The notes: generated by a model not told the origin, from the sequence alone. A stretch of 44,935 nucleotides of DNA from Deltaproteobacteria bacterium (GCA_016930795.1 JAFGFY010000075.1:1-44935); one strand, 5' to 3'; counted from the stretch's first letter, positions 8,640-17,355 are shown. Translations and numbers: made by a program.

Positions 8640-8985
8640 AGGTTCCTCTAATTGAATCAATCACTTACACAAAAAAGAGGAACTTGCTCTTTTGAGAGTA
8701 AGTGTATAAAAATATACTCTTTTTGAGGTGAGAAATTTATGGAGTTCCGTGTTGTACGTCAATGTTAATTCACTCCATCATATGATGAAGCCGGTTAGGA
8801 TGTTTTAGGGACGTTTGTTGCTTTGATCACTTAGCATCATGTAGGGCGTTATAGGAATGAGAAATCGGTTTTGAAGGTGGAAGAACAGTGATAAGAGAAC
8901 TCAAGTTAACAAAGTAAAGATCATTCCTTATAATCATGGCTTGATATTATGAAATACATTCCCGCTATAATAAGCCCAAAAAACA
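8640..8985. other. Intergenic region upstream of the sigma factor
   Basis: 346 bases without a gene I can support. It holds the sigma factor leader with the hairpin at 8662-8704 and an AT-rich stretch (8705-8730) that may be the promoter. The remainder, 8750-8985, shows no coding frame or repeat that I recognise. Confidence 0.5.
8662..8704 (-). promoter_or_regulatory. Two-tier hairpin in the sigma factor leader
   Basis: CACTTAC (8662-8668) pairs with GTAAGTG (8698-8704), and inside it AAAAGAG (8673-8679) pairs with CTCTTTT (8687-8693). The structure lies 23 bases upstream of the sigma factor ATG. It could be an operator or a leader RNA hairpin. An AT-rich TATAAAAATATA lies just beyond it. 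Confidence 0.4.
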
Positions 8986-9273
8986 TTATTTTCCACAACA
9001 TTTCTTGTATTTTTTGCCGCTTCCGCATGGACAAGGATCATTTCGCCCGATTTTTTTATCCACAGTCACGGTCTTGGGTGTATTCAACAATATCTCTAAA
9101 TCCGTAATATCCTCCGGTTCGTTTTTATCCAGTTCAATGATATGTTCCCAGCCATGTTCCTCAAATATAGAGGCGACCTGTTTCATTCGTCTCTTTGTTT
9201 TTACGGAAACAACAGCCGGGTTCTTTTTAGTCCCTAACTTTAAGTCCTTTATACCGTCATATACTTTTTCCAT
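8986..9273 (-). CDS. SEC-C motif metal-binding protein
   Basis: 95 residues. The C-terminus is a perfect SEC-C motif: [18 protein letters not shown], with the Cys-x-Cys...Cys-Cys zinc-binding pattern. The N-terminal 75 residues ([44 protein letters not shown]) resemble the small PBPRA1643-type SWIM/SEC-C proteins. The fold is expected to bind zinc and mediate protein or nucleic acid contacts, as in the SecA C-terminus. It is a cytoplasmic orphan gene with no clear operon partner. Confidence 0.87.
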   Translation of the reverse strand: MEKVYDGIKDLKLGTKKNPAVVSVKTKRRMKQVASIFEEHGWEHIIELDKNEPEDITDLEILLNTPKTVTVDKKIGRNDPCPCGSGKKYKKCCGK

Positions 9274-9429
9274 GTTTTCCCTTCCTCTCGCCCACTCCCT
9301 CCGGTCGCTAGAGTACTCAGAGTTCCGCAGAGATTCTGATATACCGGATCATTCTTGTCCAAATTCGATATATTCTTGGACAGCAATGATCCCCAATGTT
9401 TTCCTCTGTGGTTCTCTGCGAGAGACAAA

Positions 9430-9768
9430 TTACCTCTCAAGTCTCTTCACCGGCTCATACCAGCCTGACCACAAGAATTCACCTAAACCATTCCATTCTT
9501 CTTCGTATTGCTTCTTGGCTATTTCGGCCGCATCGCTCGTGAGAAATGTTTCCAGATCCTCCTTGGAATCAAACTCGTAAATCACCACGTATTGGGGACA
9601 GGAATCAGGATTTTGCATCGGCCGGAAGCATTTATTTCTGACCACTTTCTTAAGTCCCGGGAACTTGAAAAACGTCTCCACATGCTGGTCATACCACCTG
9701 TTGTATTCTTCTTCTCTTTTCGGGTCCGGTTTCGAGGTGACCAACCACAAATATCTGTCATTATCCAT
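9430..9768 (-). CDS. Dimeric alpha-beta barrel (EthD/DUF-type) protein
   Basis: The ATG at 9768 is chosen because AGGAGGAAAATCAAT precedes it; the product has 112 residues (MDNDRYLWLVTSKP). The pattern WLVTSKPDPKREEEYNRWYDQHVETFFKFPGL, followed by YVVIYEFDSKEDLETFL, is typical of ferredoxin-like dimeric alpha-beta barrel proteins of the EthD/REDY-like type: NxWYDxxHV, then strand-helix repeats. These act as small monooxygenases, decarboxylases or binding proteins. It lies 13 bases after the broken UroD gene and probably belonged to one operon with it, the flavodoxin-ferredoxin fusion and the flavin oxidoreductase upstream. Confidence 0.8.
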   Translation of the reverse strand: MDNDRYLWLVTSKPDPKREEEYNRWYDQHVETFFKFPGLKKVVRNKCFRPMQNPDSCPQYVVIYEFDSKEDLETFLTSDAAEIAKKQYEEEWNGLGEFLWSGWYEPVKRLER

Positions 9769-9781
9769 ATTGATTTTCCTC

Positions 9782-10434
9782 CTAAGCATAAACCCCGAAT
9801 TCCTTTGTCGTATCCACCCAGACCTTGACGAGTTCCGGTTTGGAGCCTTCCATCTCGCCCACACCTGTCGTCATGATGAATCCACCCCCTTTGCCGACCT
9901 CTTTACACAGCCGAATGGTCCATTCACGGACTTCTTCGGGAGTGCCGGCCTTTAACAACGAATTCGGCATCCCGCCAGCGATACACATAGTATCGCCGGC
10001 AAACTCCTTTGTCTTGAAAATATCGCTGGCCTGAAACCAGCCCACGGTTTTCCCTTTGGGAAGCTGTGCCAGATATTCCAGGCGCTGATTCCAGATCCCC
10101 TCATAGAAGACAAAGGGCAAAATCCCCGCTTCGACTAGTTGTTCTATCAATGCCTTGGGCTGGGACCAGGGTTGTTGTAGACGCCGGCAATGCAATCCGG
10201 CTGGAAATGGAGCGCCGCCTTTTCAAGAATCTCCAGTTCTTTTTCAGCGTTTTCGTGCTGTTCCTGGCGGGTCACGCCATACATCTCGGCCAGCATATAA
10301 CTCATAACCAGTTGGATAGGAATCCGGTCGGGCTGCTTCAACCGCATGGCATCCCGCAATCGCCTGGAACGCTCAGAAAACCTTTGTTCGGCTGTTTTGC
10401 CGGCATCAGGGTCCGTGAAAGGTTGTTTTGCCAT
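9782..10434 (-). pseudogene. UroD-family methyltransferase-like gene, internally deleted and frameshifted
   Basis: The 5' part, from an ATG at 10434 with AAGGAG upstream, encodes a typical start for this family (TAEQRFSERSRRLRDAMRLKQPDRIPI ... FQPDCIAGVYNNPGPS). The frame then stops (PSPRH). From about 10175 a second frame encodes a normal family C-terminus (ALIEQLVEAGILPFVFYEG, LPKGKTVGWFQ, GGMPNSLLKAGTPEEVREW, GGGFIMTTGVGEMEG). The junction lies near 10150-10175. By comparison with my memory of intact relatives, the middle 150-200 residues are missing, including the active-site barrel strands. Gene start and end are both well preserved, so the loss looks recent. It sits between the flavodoxin-ferredoxin gene and the small barrel gene. 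Confidence 0.8.
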
Positions 10435-10463
10435 TGGATACTCCTTACAGAATCCCCCTTCAA

Positions 10464-11441
10464 TCATTTGGTTTCTTTCATCCATTTGGTTTCTTTCATC
10501 ACACCATCACGATTAACGAGTTTTGGATGATTCTTTTTCTTATACAAAGGAGTATCAGTACCTTCTTCCCTGGTTATCAGGCTTCTGAAACGGCGTAGTT
10601 CTTTATATTTTTCCATGGGTTCAGCGATTCTGGCAAAGAGGGATGTCATTTGCTCCATGATATGATCCGCGAGATCCCAATTGACTTCCATGGCCCCTGT
10701 GGGACAGAGCTGCTCACAAAACCACACAAGGCAGGGCCCACAGGTCTCATATGAAATTGGAGGTGATTTGGACAGATCAATGCTATGAGTGGGGCAGTGG
10801 TCCACGCATATCTTGCACCTGGGATAGAGGCATTTTTCTGCATGATATACGGGTTTCAATTTCATCATTTCAGCCGTGAGGTCTACTGTGGCAAGATCTA
10901 TGGGTATTCCGTAAAGCCTATCATATGCTTCCTTATCCGGTAACTCGGGTATAAGCTCAGTCTCACCCTTGGCTATCCTCTGGCTGCGCCGCACGATTTC
11001 CCTCCCGAATTCCTCTGCTTCTTTCAGGTCAACGACATCGGGATGACCATCCGTATAATAGGGTTTCGGCATCAAAGGGATAAAACCACTGCCATACCAG
11101 TCATTCCAACCGGTCACTGTCAGACCCTTTCCCCTTAAGCCTGTGACCATATTGGATATGTAGCGACCGGCACACGTACCATGAGTGCAGAAAATGAAAC
11201 CATACCTGCCCGCTAAATCAGGCATGGCATGGATGAAATCCGTTACAACAGGAGGTTCTTGAAAACTTTGCACAAAGGAGCCCAGACCAATCAAATCATA
11301 GTCCCCGAGTCTTTCGGCATCCACTTCCTCCAAGCGGATAATTTCACAGTCATTGAATGTCTCTCTCATCCCCGCGTGTATGGCCTCGGCGATTTGCTTG
11401 GTATTTCCCGTCCATGAATAGTAGATGACTATGCTTTTCAT
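10464..11441 (-). CDS. Flavodoxin-ferredoxin fusion protein (EFR1-type)
   Basis: 325 residues. Residues 1-165 are a flavodoxin domain with the FMN phosphate loop SWTGNTKQIA near the N-terminus. Residues about 200-255 hold two [4Fe-4S] motifs: C204-x4-C209-x2-C212-x3-C216 and C234-x2-C237-x4-C242-x3-C246, the last Cys of each followed by Pro. Such EFR1-type proteins shuttle low-potential electrons in the cytoplasm. It could serve the oxidoreductase encoded 103 bases upstream or the UroD-type enzyme whose gene is broken downstream. GGGAG precedes the ATG. The C-terminus is odd: the last residues, MKETKW-MKETK, come from an 18-bp direct duplication at 10464-10499. Confidence 0.9.
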   Translation of the reverse strand: MKSIVIYYSWTGNTKQIAEAIHAGMRETFNDCEIIRLEEVDAERLGDYDLIGLGSFVQSFQEPPVVTDFIHAMPDLAGRYGFIFCTHGTCAGRYISNMVTGLRGKGLTVTGWNDWYGSGFIPLMPKPYYTDGHPDVVDLKEAEEFGREIVRRSQRIAKGETELIPELPDKEAYDRLYGIPIDLATVDLTAEMMKLKPVYHAEKCLYPRCKICVDHCPTHSIDLSKSPPISYETCGPCLVWFCEQLCPTGAMEVNWDLADHIMEQMTSLFARIAEPMEKYKELRRFRSLITREEGTDTPLYKKKNHPKLVNRDGVMKETKWMKETK

Positions 11442-11544
11442 TGATTTTTTCTCCCGCTTATCGTGATGAAATGGTTACTGCCCGTTGTCAAGGATTGCCC
11501 CAAGAGACCAGGATCTTGCGTCATCACTCATTTTACACAACCGC

Positions 11545-12690
11545 CTATACTGAGTCTTCCAACGTTTCCCCTATCTTTTCCAGAAAGGCTTGACGGCGAC
11601 CCTTTTCCCAACGGGCGCAAAAGGCGGGTTTCCCGCTACTCGTTCGTTTCATACAAAATGAGCAATTGGGATCGCACTGGATGATCGACTCACTCACCTC
11701 GCCCTTGGCTTTTTTGGGCCAAAGCGGATCAGCCAGAAGAACGCGTGCCAGGCCGATGAGATCCGCCGTACCCTCACGAAGGATCCTTTCGGCGGTTTCA
11801 GGGGTTTTTATCCTTCCGGCCGTGATAATAGGGGTCTTCGTAGCCGCCCTTTTGATTTCGCCGGCGTAATGGGCCATGTGGGCCTCCTTCTTTTCCTTTT
11901 CTCTATACTCCATCAGGTTATAGGCATCATAGGATCCCGCCATGACCGAAAGGTAAGCGACCCCCCGTTTTTCGAGTTCTTGCGCGAGGAAGACGGTCTC
12001 TTCAGGGTGGAGTCCGTCCGGGACCTCTTCATCCGCCGAAAAGCGATATCCCACGGGGAAATCATCGCCCACGGTCGCCTTCACCGCGTCAAAGACGGCC
12101 AGGGGAAATCTCATCCGGTTCTTAAGACTCCCACCATAAAGATCGGTTCGAAGGTTGGTTCGCGGGGAAAGAAATTGAACGATCAAATAGGCCATCCCCC
12201 CGTGGATCTCCACGCCATCGAAGCCGGCTTCCCTGACCCGCTTCGCCGCCGCCGCGTAAGACTGAACAGCCCAATCGATCTGTTCTCTTGTCATCTCCTT
12301 CGTCATCGTTTCACCCACTCTGATCGGGGAGGGGGTCCATTTTTCCGGCGCGAAGAATGCGTACCGGCCGCAATGATTGATCTGAAGGAAGGTGATGGCC
12401 CCCTTGTCATGGATGACACGGGCCAGCTCGGAAAGGCCCGGGATGTATCGGTCGTCATCGACTCGCAGGGAGTTCGGAGTCGCTATCCCGGACGGATGCA
12501 TCATGGTGTGTTCGACGACTACAAGGGCCGCCCCGGAACCGGCCATTTCAGTGTAATGATCGAGTGTGAGTGGGCTGACTCCGCCATCGTTATGGGCATA
12601 CCCCAGATACAAAGGCGCCATAGTGATCCGATTCTTCAAAGTCAGCCCTTGGATAGGAAATGGACTAAAGATAAGGGACTCAGCGACCAT
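11545..12690 (-). CDS. NADH:flavin oxidoreductase, old yellow enzyme family
   Basis: The start at 12690 (MVAESLIFSPF) has GGGAGG five bases upstream and is preferred over the ATG 12 codons earlier; the product has 381 residues. It is an FMN-binding TIM barrel: LKNRITMAPL at the N-terminus, FLQINHCGRYA, GFDGVEIHGGMAYLIVQFLSPRTNLRTDLYGGSLKNRMRFP, and the phosphate-binding end ITAGRIKTPETAERILREGTADLIGLARVLLADP. Near the C-terminus is C339-x3-C343-x2-C346-x11-C358, probably a [4Fe-4S] site as in 2,4-dienoyl-CoA reductase relatives, though the first spacing differs from the C-x2-C-x3-C I remember. It lacks the extra FAD/NAD domain of the long forms, so it probably takes electrons from a partner such as the flavodoxin-ferredoxin fusion next door. 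Confidence 0.92.
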   Translation of the reverse strand: MVAESLIFSPFPIQGLTLKNRITMAPLYLGYAHNDGGVSPLTLDHYTEMAGSGAALVVVEHTMMHPSGIATPNSLRVDDDRYIPGLSELARVIHDKGAITFLQINHCGRYAFFAPEKWTPSPIRVGETMTKEMTREQIDWAVQSYAAAAKRVREAGFDGVEIHGGMAYLIVQFLSPRTNLRTDLYGGSLKNRMRFPLAVFDAVKATVGDDFPVGYRFSADEEVPDGLHPEETVFLAQELEKRGVAYLSVMAGSYDAYNLMEYREKEKKEAHMAHYAGEIKRAATKTPIITAGRIKTPETAERILREGTADLIGLARVLLADPLWPKKAKGEVSESIIQCDPNCSFCMKRTSSGKPAFCARWEKGRRQAFLEKIGETLEDSV

Positions 12691-12842
12691 GGTATCCTCC
12701 CTTCTTTCACGGAAAAGAAATGGCATCCACTCTATTGACCGACGATAAAGCGCGCAAAGAAGAGTATCTTCGATAAATCCCTGATTTCAATCAACTTGAA
12801 ATCTGATTCGGAAATCTCATCGATAACCGTTTGGCTATCCGT

Positions 12843-13370
12843 TTAGTCTTTTTTGCGGATCATCTTTTTATGTTTATTCAGTTTCTTAATCAGTTCCTTA
12901 TAATTTGGAAGAGACTCTATTTTATAGGTGATATTTTTAAACCCATAATCCAGATCATCGACTATTTTCTTTTGATCTTCGGGTGTCAGGGACTGGATTT
13001 CTTTTAAAACCGTGTCCGGATCACAGGCGTAAAGCTCGGCAAAGACATAGGTGGGATATTCATCTGTTATGCCGGTTAATGTTTTTATGAACTCTCTCAA
13101 TAAATCCGGTTGATGATCAGCACAATATTCCCCGGGCAAAGATCTCAGGATTTTGGTGAAGTTTTCCTTGTGAGTTTCAACCAATTCCCCCTTTTCCTTC
13201 AGTGAAGCAGTATCACCGGATAAGAACGCGGTTCTCAACGCATCGCTCGATTTTCGATACTCCTGAAATGCGGATATAGCTATGTCACTAAAATCGCTTG
13301 CAAAAGTTATAATCGGAAAAATGTAAAAGATCATCGTAAAACAAAATATTGTGTATATCGTTTTTTTCAT
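12843..13370 (-). CDS. Secreted alpha-helical protein of unknown function
   Basis: 175 residues with a Sec signal peptide (MKKTIYTIFCFTMIFYIFPIITFAS, likely cut after FAS). The mature protein is predicted helical and charged, with two cysteines (GEYCADHQ and YACDPDT) that could form a disulfide in the periplasm. It ends in a very basic tail (KKLNKHKKMIRKKD). No family is recognised. It starts at an ATG preceded by GGAGGGACC and stands alone: 152 bases separate it from the flavin oxidoreductase and 250 from the TPR gene, the latter gap holding a repeat. The gene call rests on signal peptide, ribosome binding site and length. Confidence 0.75.
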   Translation of the reverse strand: MKKTIYTIFCFTMIFYIFPIITFASDFSDIAISAFQEYRKSSDALRTAFLSGDTASLKEKGELVETHKENFTKILRSLPGEYCADHQPDLLREFIKTLTGITDEYPTYVFAELYACDPDTVLKEIQSLTPEDQKKIVDDLDYGFKNITYKIESLPNYKELIKKLNKHKKMIRKKD

Positions 13371-13471
13371 ATGGTCCCTCCTTTCGCTTAAGTGATGGGC
13401 TTCGTGTTTCCACTCGAACCATTTAATCCTTAACCCTATATCTATTTAATCACTCTGGGTTCAATTCCCCG

Positions 13472-13620
13472 CCGCTTGCGGCGTTGCTGTCATTCCAGCG
13501 CCCGTCCGCCGCAATAGCTTCGCTATGGAGGGTGGAAAAGCGGGAATCTAGATTCCAGGTAAGCCCTTTGGGCTTTCCGGAACGACGACTTGATACCCAG
13601 ATGCTCTGCGGCGGGGAGGT
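13472..13620. repeat. Structured intergenic repeat, copy A
   Basis: About 150 bases that recur in inverted orientation at 24111-24267 with only about a dozen differences by eye. It contains several small hairpins: CCGCTTGCGG, ATAGCTTCGCTAT, the palindrome GGAATCTAGATTCC and AAGCCC-TTT-GGGCTT. It begins directly after the stop codon of the TPR gene. The ATTCC...GGAAT blocks resemble dispersed repeats of the neisserial dRS3 type; that is a resemblance only. Confidence 0.8.
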
Positions 13621-14160
13621 TCATTCTGTATCTGACTTTTTGGCTTCCGCCAGTCCGATATTGTGCTGAATAAGTTCAGTCACCGCTTCCGATGCCTCCA
13701 CTTGACTTAATGCCTTCCGGTAATCCGTCAAAGCCAGATCGATCTGACCGGAGACATAATACGCACTGCCGCGGTTGTTTAAAGCCTGCCAATGTGTAGG
13801 ATAGAGCGCGATGGCCTGGCTGCAGGTGTCAATGGCTTCATTCAGCTCCCCCGTACTGGTTAAAGCCGCGCAAAGCGCACTGAGCGCGTCATAATGACGT
13901 TGCTTGGCTTCAGCCCCACGCACGTTTTCAAGACTCGCGACATAGTCACGCGCTTTTTCAACCGCGCGCTCCTTTTCGCCCTCTTGCAGCAACAAACGTA
14001 TGGCGACGATCTCATGGGGTTGTGTTAACCATACGACTGCTTCCGGATAAGTGCGGGCTCCTTCCTTGATACGTGTGCCTGTTTCTTGAGCGACGACTTT
14101 ATAATGACCAGCCGATACAAACAAAAGAGATAGAAAGGCGATTAAAAGTTTCCTGTTCAT
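13621..14160 (-). CDS. Periplasmic TPR protein
   Basis: The ATG at 14160 (MNRKLLIAFL) has GGGAGGTG just upstream and is chosen over the ATG five codons earlier. The 179-residue product has a signal peptide ending near VVAQ. The mature part carries TPR-type helices (ALSALCAALTSTGELNEAIDTCSQAIALYPTHWQALNNRGSAYYVSGQIDLALTDYRKAL), about three repeats, and a C-terminal helix ending KSDTE. TPR domains bind partner proteins, so it may help assemble an envelope complex, but no partner can be assigned. Its stop codon abuts repeat copy A. Confidence 0.83.
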   Translation of the reverse strand: MNRKLLIAFLSLLFVSAGHYKVVAQETGTRIKEGARTYPEAVVWLTQPHEIVAIRLLLQEGEKERAVEKARDYVASLENVRGAEAKQRHYDALSALCAALTSTGELNEAIDTCSQAIALYPTHWQALNNRGSAYYVSGQIDLALTDYRKALSQVEASEAVTELIQHNIGLAEAKKSDTE

Positions 14161-14323
14161 GATTACACCTCCCATTTCCGAGGATTAAGTCTATGGATGA
14201 TGCCCTTGTCTGTCAAGAATGTTTAGGCACATGGTGTCCTATTTGAGATAACTATTGGAAACAACGTCCTCTTTCGCTTCTTAAAACTGATGGACTGTTA
14301 CATGACAATTTGTGCCGACCGGC

Positions 14324-16306
14324 CTAATACATCAGCGTCTTTTCCCATAATCGTCCGAATATCACGAACCATACGAATGCGAGGGACGCAAACCCGATCA
14401 ATGTCTCCCATATCTTGCTCCACCACCACCGGCTCTGAAACCATACGGCAATCAAGTTGATTACGGCTATAATCGTCAATACCATGGTGATAGAGGTGAG
14501 AATCTGGGCGAAACGAAACCATGGATCCATGGATGCTGATTCAGTGATATCACGTATTAGCCGGATGAGAGGAATGGCCCAGGCGATATAGGAGGCAAGA
14601 ATAAATACACACACGATCCTGGTACCAAGACGCAGAATGCGAGGAAAGCCGACCAAACCCAGGGAGTTTCCATAATGCTTTCGCACACGACCCGCAATGA
14701 TCCAGAAGATCAATGTCAGTAGCGTTACAATAACGGACGTAAAAAGAATCACCATCAGAAACTTCTGACTCCCATACCATGGCACGGATATATACCCAAT
14801 AATGGGAGCGGGATTAAGTGTCATCTCACCATCCGGTTCCTGAGTAAACGCGAGCCGCATTTGCCCGTCAACCTCGCGGTAGATGAGAGGCTCGATTTCC
14901 TCAAACCGTTTAGGCTGCCCATTGAGGGCCTTGATAGCCTTGCTTTGTATTGTGCCGTCTGGATTTGCAGAAAATGTCAACTCACTAAAGTAGGAACCGA
15001 TGCGTAGAAAATTCGTTTCACTGCGGCGGCTGGTCAAGTATGAACGGCTGACTATCTTCGCGTTTGTCATTTTTTCATCAGCGGGATTTGCCGGAGGTAA
15101 TTCGTAAGGGAAATACCGATCCATGAAATGACGCCAGAGAGAATCGCGCAGCTGCGAATCGCGGCCTGCGCTGTTCACTGATATGAAAAAGCCAAGGTTC
15201 TTATTCAGAACGAGATGCAGGTCGCTGTGGAACCATAACGTGTCGCCGCCATGTCCAATGATGCGTTCCCCGTTTCGCGATTCTTCATAGAAGCCAAGGC
15301 ACATACCGTTCATCCCGGACGAAGATTCAGAATGGCGCGAGTGCATAAGGCGGGTTGTCGCCGGTGTCAGAATACGATTCCCATTGTACTCGCCTTCCTG
15401 CAAGTGGGCGATCATGAACCGCGCGATGTCGGCTCCTGTTATGGAAAGCGCTCCTGCCGGCGAGGCCGGTATGATTTCGAATTTCTGAGGCTTGCCCGAT
15501 CCGAGCCGATAGCCTTCAGACATAAAGGGTTTCATGTTTTCCGGAAGCGGCTGGATGAAAGTGGAATGAGCCATACCAAGAGGTTGGAAGATGTGCGCTG
15601 ATATGTAATCCTCAAATTTTTCTCCGGACACCCTCTGCACGATATAGCCCGCCAGAGCAGTGGCGTAGTTGGAATACGCCGGTGTCGTACCTGGCGGAAA
15701 GATGCGTGAAGGCATGTGCGTCAATAGATATTGGTCCAATGGCATCAAGTCCTCCGGGCTGGCCACGAACAGTTCTTTTATGGCTTCTTCGAACCCTGGG
15801 GTGTGGGTCATGATATTACGCAGGGTGATCGGTTCTGAAAAGTCGGAAGGGATTTTGAAATCGAGATATTCATTCACATCACGGTCCAGATTGAGTTTCC
15901 CCTGCTCCACCAGCTGCATGACTGCTGTCCACGTGAACAGCTTCGATATCGAGCCGGGTCGAAACAAGGTCTCTTCCACCGATACAGGCCTTTTCTTCTC
16001 CCGGTCGGCATAGCCGTAACCTTTCTCAAATAATGTTTTCCCGTCCTTGACAAAAACAATGACCAGGCCGGCGATGTCGTCGCGCTCCATTTGCAGCGGC
16101 ACCAGGCCGTCGAGAAAGGCCGCGAGATCATCAGCTGTCAGCTTCGCCGCAGCCAAGGGAATTGGGGAAAGGCCAGCTTCCGGTTCTCGTTGTGAACTTT
16201 GCTGGTTTTCCTGGGCCCAGGAGATCACGCACAGGGTGGTCATGGTGAATAATATAAATGGGATGACTGTAAAGAGATGAAAGAAACGGCGATAAGAGCT
16301 GTTCAT
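14324..16306 (-). CDS. Serine beta-lactamase-like hydrolase with C-terminal membrane helices
   Basis: The ATG at 16306 (MNSSYRRFF) has AGGAGGTG upstream. The 660-residue product has an N-terminal signal or anchor helix, then a class C beta-lactamase/penicillin-binding fold: S119-I-S-K122 (nucleophile and lysine), Y211-S-N213 and G-H352-G-G as the third motif. The active site is complete. After about residue 400 comes a mixed domain. The last 150 residues hold about four membrane helices (FLMVILFTSVIVTLLTLIFWIIAG, IVCVFILASYIAWAIPL, ILTSITMVLTIIAVINLIAVWF, LIGFASLAFVWFVIFG). The catalytic domain should therefore face the periplasm, tethered to the inner membrane. Substrates of this family are esters or peptides; a D-amino peptidase or esterase is as likely as a beta-lactamase. 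Confidence 0.9.
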   Translation of the reverse strand: MNSSYRRFFHLFTVIPFILFTMTTLCVISWAQENQQSSQREPEAGLSPIPLAAAKLTADDLAAFLDGLVPLQMERDDIAGLVIVFVKDGKTLFEKGYGYADREKKRPVSVEETLFRPGSISKLFTWTAVMQLVEQGKLNLDRDVNEYLDFKIPSDFSEPITLRNIMTHTPGFEEAIKELFVASPEDLMPLDQYLLTHMPSRIFPPGTTPAYSNYATALAGYIVQRVSGEKFEDYISAHIFQPLGMAHSTFIQPLPENMKPFMSEGYRLGSGKPQKFEIIPASPAGALSITGADIARFMIAHLQEGEYNGNRILTPATTRLMHSRHSESSSGMNGMCLGFYEESRNGERIIGHGGDTLWFHSDLHLVLNKNLGFFISVNSAGRDSQLRDSLWRHFMDRYFPYELPPANPADEKMTNAKIVSRSYLTSRRSETNFLRIGSYFSELTFSANPDGTIQSKAIKALNGQPKRFEEIEPLIYREVDGQMRLAFTQEPDGEMTLNPAPIIGYISVPWYGSQKFLMVILFTSVIVTLLTLIFWIIAGRVRKHYGNSLGLVGFPRILRLGTRIVCVFILASYIAWAIPLIRLIRDITESASMDPWFRFAQILTSITMVLTIIAVINLIAVWFQSRWWWSKIWETLIGFASLAFVWFVIFGRLWEKTLMY

Positions 16307-16387
16307 TGCGGCACCTCCTGGTTTATGTTTTATGCAAAACAACTTATTTTTTCTTTCTTGTTCTCATTTAATTTAAAACCTTAACTG

Positions 16388-16918
16388 TTACCACCTCCGC
16401 ATCAGATACTGTGCGAAACCAGTCAAGGACCGCGTCAATTTTTTTTTAATGTTTACCTGTTCGGGAGATCCATCGTCCATCGTTCGAGCGTTACCGGATA
16501 GTTCGCGAAAAATTTTAGCGCGATTCATAGCCTCCTGGGTCAAACGGGCTTCCACCTGCTTATCGGTTTGAACATCGGTCAAAATCAAAGCCATTTCACC
16601 GCGGTCTTCCAGGGTAAGGGCCCTATTTCCAATGGTGGCCCCGGTGGCGACCTGAATCCCATCTACTGAACAAGCAAGCATCAAAGTCTTCGCTGTTATT
16701 CTGCCCTGCGCGTTTAAAGCCTCCTTGGCTGCCAGACCAAGCCGGAGGCCCATGAGTGATCCAGGACAGGTATGACCATGAAAACGTTCCAGAAAAGAGC
16801 ACATTTCAGCATCCGGAGGGGCGGAATGGGCTGTAGATATACCTGTTAAAAGGATAATGGAAACGATTAACGCGCGCACACTGATCCTTTTTGAAGCATT
16901 TCTATGAATATCTTTCAT
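16388..16918 (-). CDS. Exported FmdE-like protein
   Basis: 176 residues with an N-terminal signal peptide (basic start, then ALIVSIILLTGISTAHSA). The mature N-terminus has FHGHTCPGSLMGLRLG (H47, H49, C51), the hallmark of the FmdE family named after formylmethanofuran dehydrogenase subunit E. This is followed by LMLACSVDGIQVATGATIGN, also typical. FmdE-type domains bind a metal through the His/Cys cluster and often occur near molybdenum or tungsten enzymes. Here the signal peptide places it in the periplasm, unlike the archaeal cytoplasmic protein. It lacks the C-terminal zinc ribbon of long forms. Function is unknown; metal handling or redox is plausible given the AOR gene nearby. Confidence 0.82.
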   Translation of the reverse strand: MKDIHRNASKRISVRALIVSIILLTGISTAHSAPPDAEMCSFLERFHGHTCPGSLMGLRLGLAAKEALNAQGRITAKTLMLACSVDGIQVATGATIGNRALTLEDRGEMALILTDVQTDKQVEARLTQEAMNRAKIFRELSGNARTMDDGSPEQVNIKKKLTRSLTGFAQYLMRRW

Positions 16919-17007
16919 ATTATTGATTCCTTCATTTTATTGAAATCTCGATATTGTCAACCGATTTTTATGGGTTGACTATGTCCACTGTCACTTGTCG
17001 CATCCGC

Positions 17008-17263
17008 CTTATATCAATGTCCCGGCCAAGCCGGCGTATCGTTCCCATCAATGCCGACTTCTCGATACAGGCGTTTATAGAAATACGGGAACGACAGCGA
17101 GCGCGCAGGAAGCGACAGGATAGAGAGGTGTCTCAAGGAGTCCGTTACCGATAAAACTCAAGACATGAGGCATGTGCCTCGACTGCCCCATATCGGAGTA
17201 TATCATAATCAGATCCGGCTCAAATTTAGCTGTTTTCATAGGAGCGGATAATACACCGATATG
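17008..17263 (-). pseudogene. Decayed partial copy of the DUF169 gene
   Basis: This stretch matches the 3' half of the DUF169 gene at 21924-22706 in DNA and protein (SAPMKTAKFEPDLIMIYSD, HVLSFIGNGLLETPLYPVASCALAVVP). It has lost about 200 bases internally: TAGAAAT (intact copy near 21990) is joined to CGGGAACGACAG (intact copy near 22195). The 5' half of the gene is absent, and homology ends near 17263. It is a truncated duplication, not a functional gene. The rest of the 16919-17355 gap holds only a hairpin at 17285-17304. Confidence 0.85.
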
Positions 17264-17284
17264 GGAATGAATGGCCCCAGGGGA

Positions 17285-17304
17285 TTTGGGGGCATGTGCC
17301 CCCA
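17285..17304. terminator. GC-rich hairpin downstream of the DUF8021-like gene
   Basis: TTGGGGGCA and TGCCCCCAA form a 9-bp perfect inverted repeat around TG, 52 bases after the stop of the gene at 17356-18216. No T tract follows on the minus strand, so termination is only a possibility. Confidence 0.3.
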
Positions 17305-17355
17305 ATGCAGTCCGGCATTTTTTTAGAAGAAGTCCCGACCTTTGGTCAAGATTCT

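Noticed and set aside
9249-9440. 63-codon open frame between the SEC-C and dimeric-barrel genes
   Set aside because: No start signal and low-complexity sequence in a gap that looks like a degenerate repeat.
11869-12738. 289-codon open frame opposite the old-yellow-enzyme gene
   Set aside because: It is an antisense shadow of a gene with clear family motifs.
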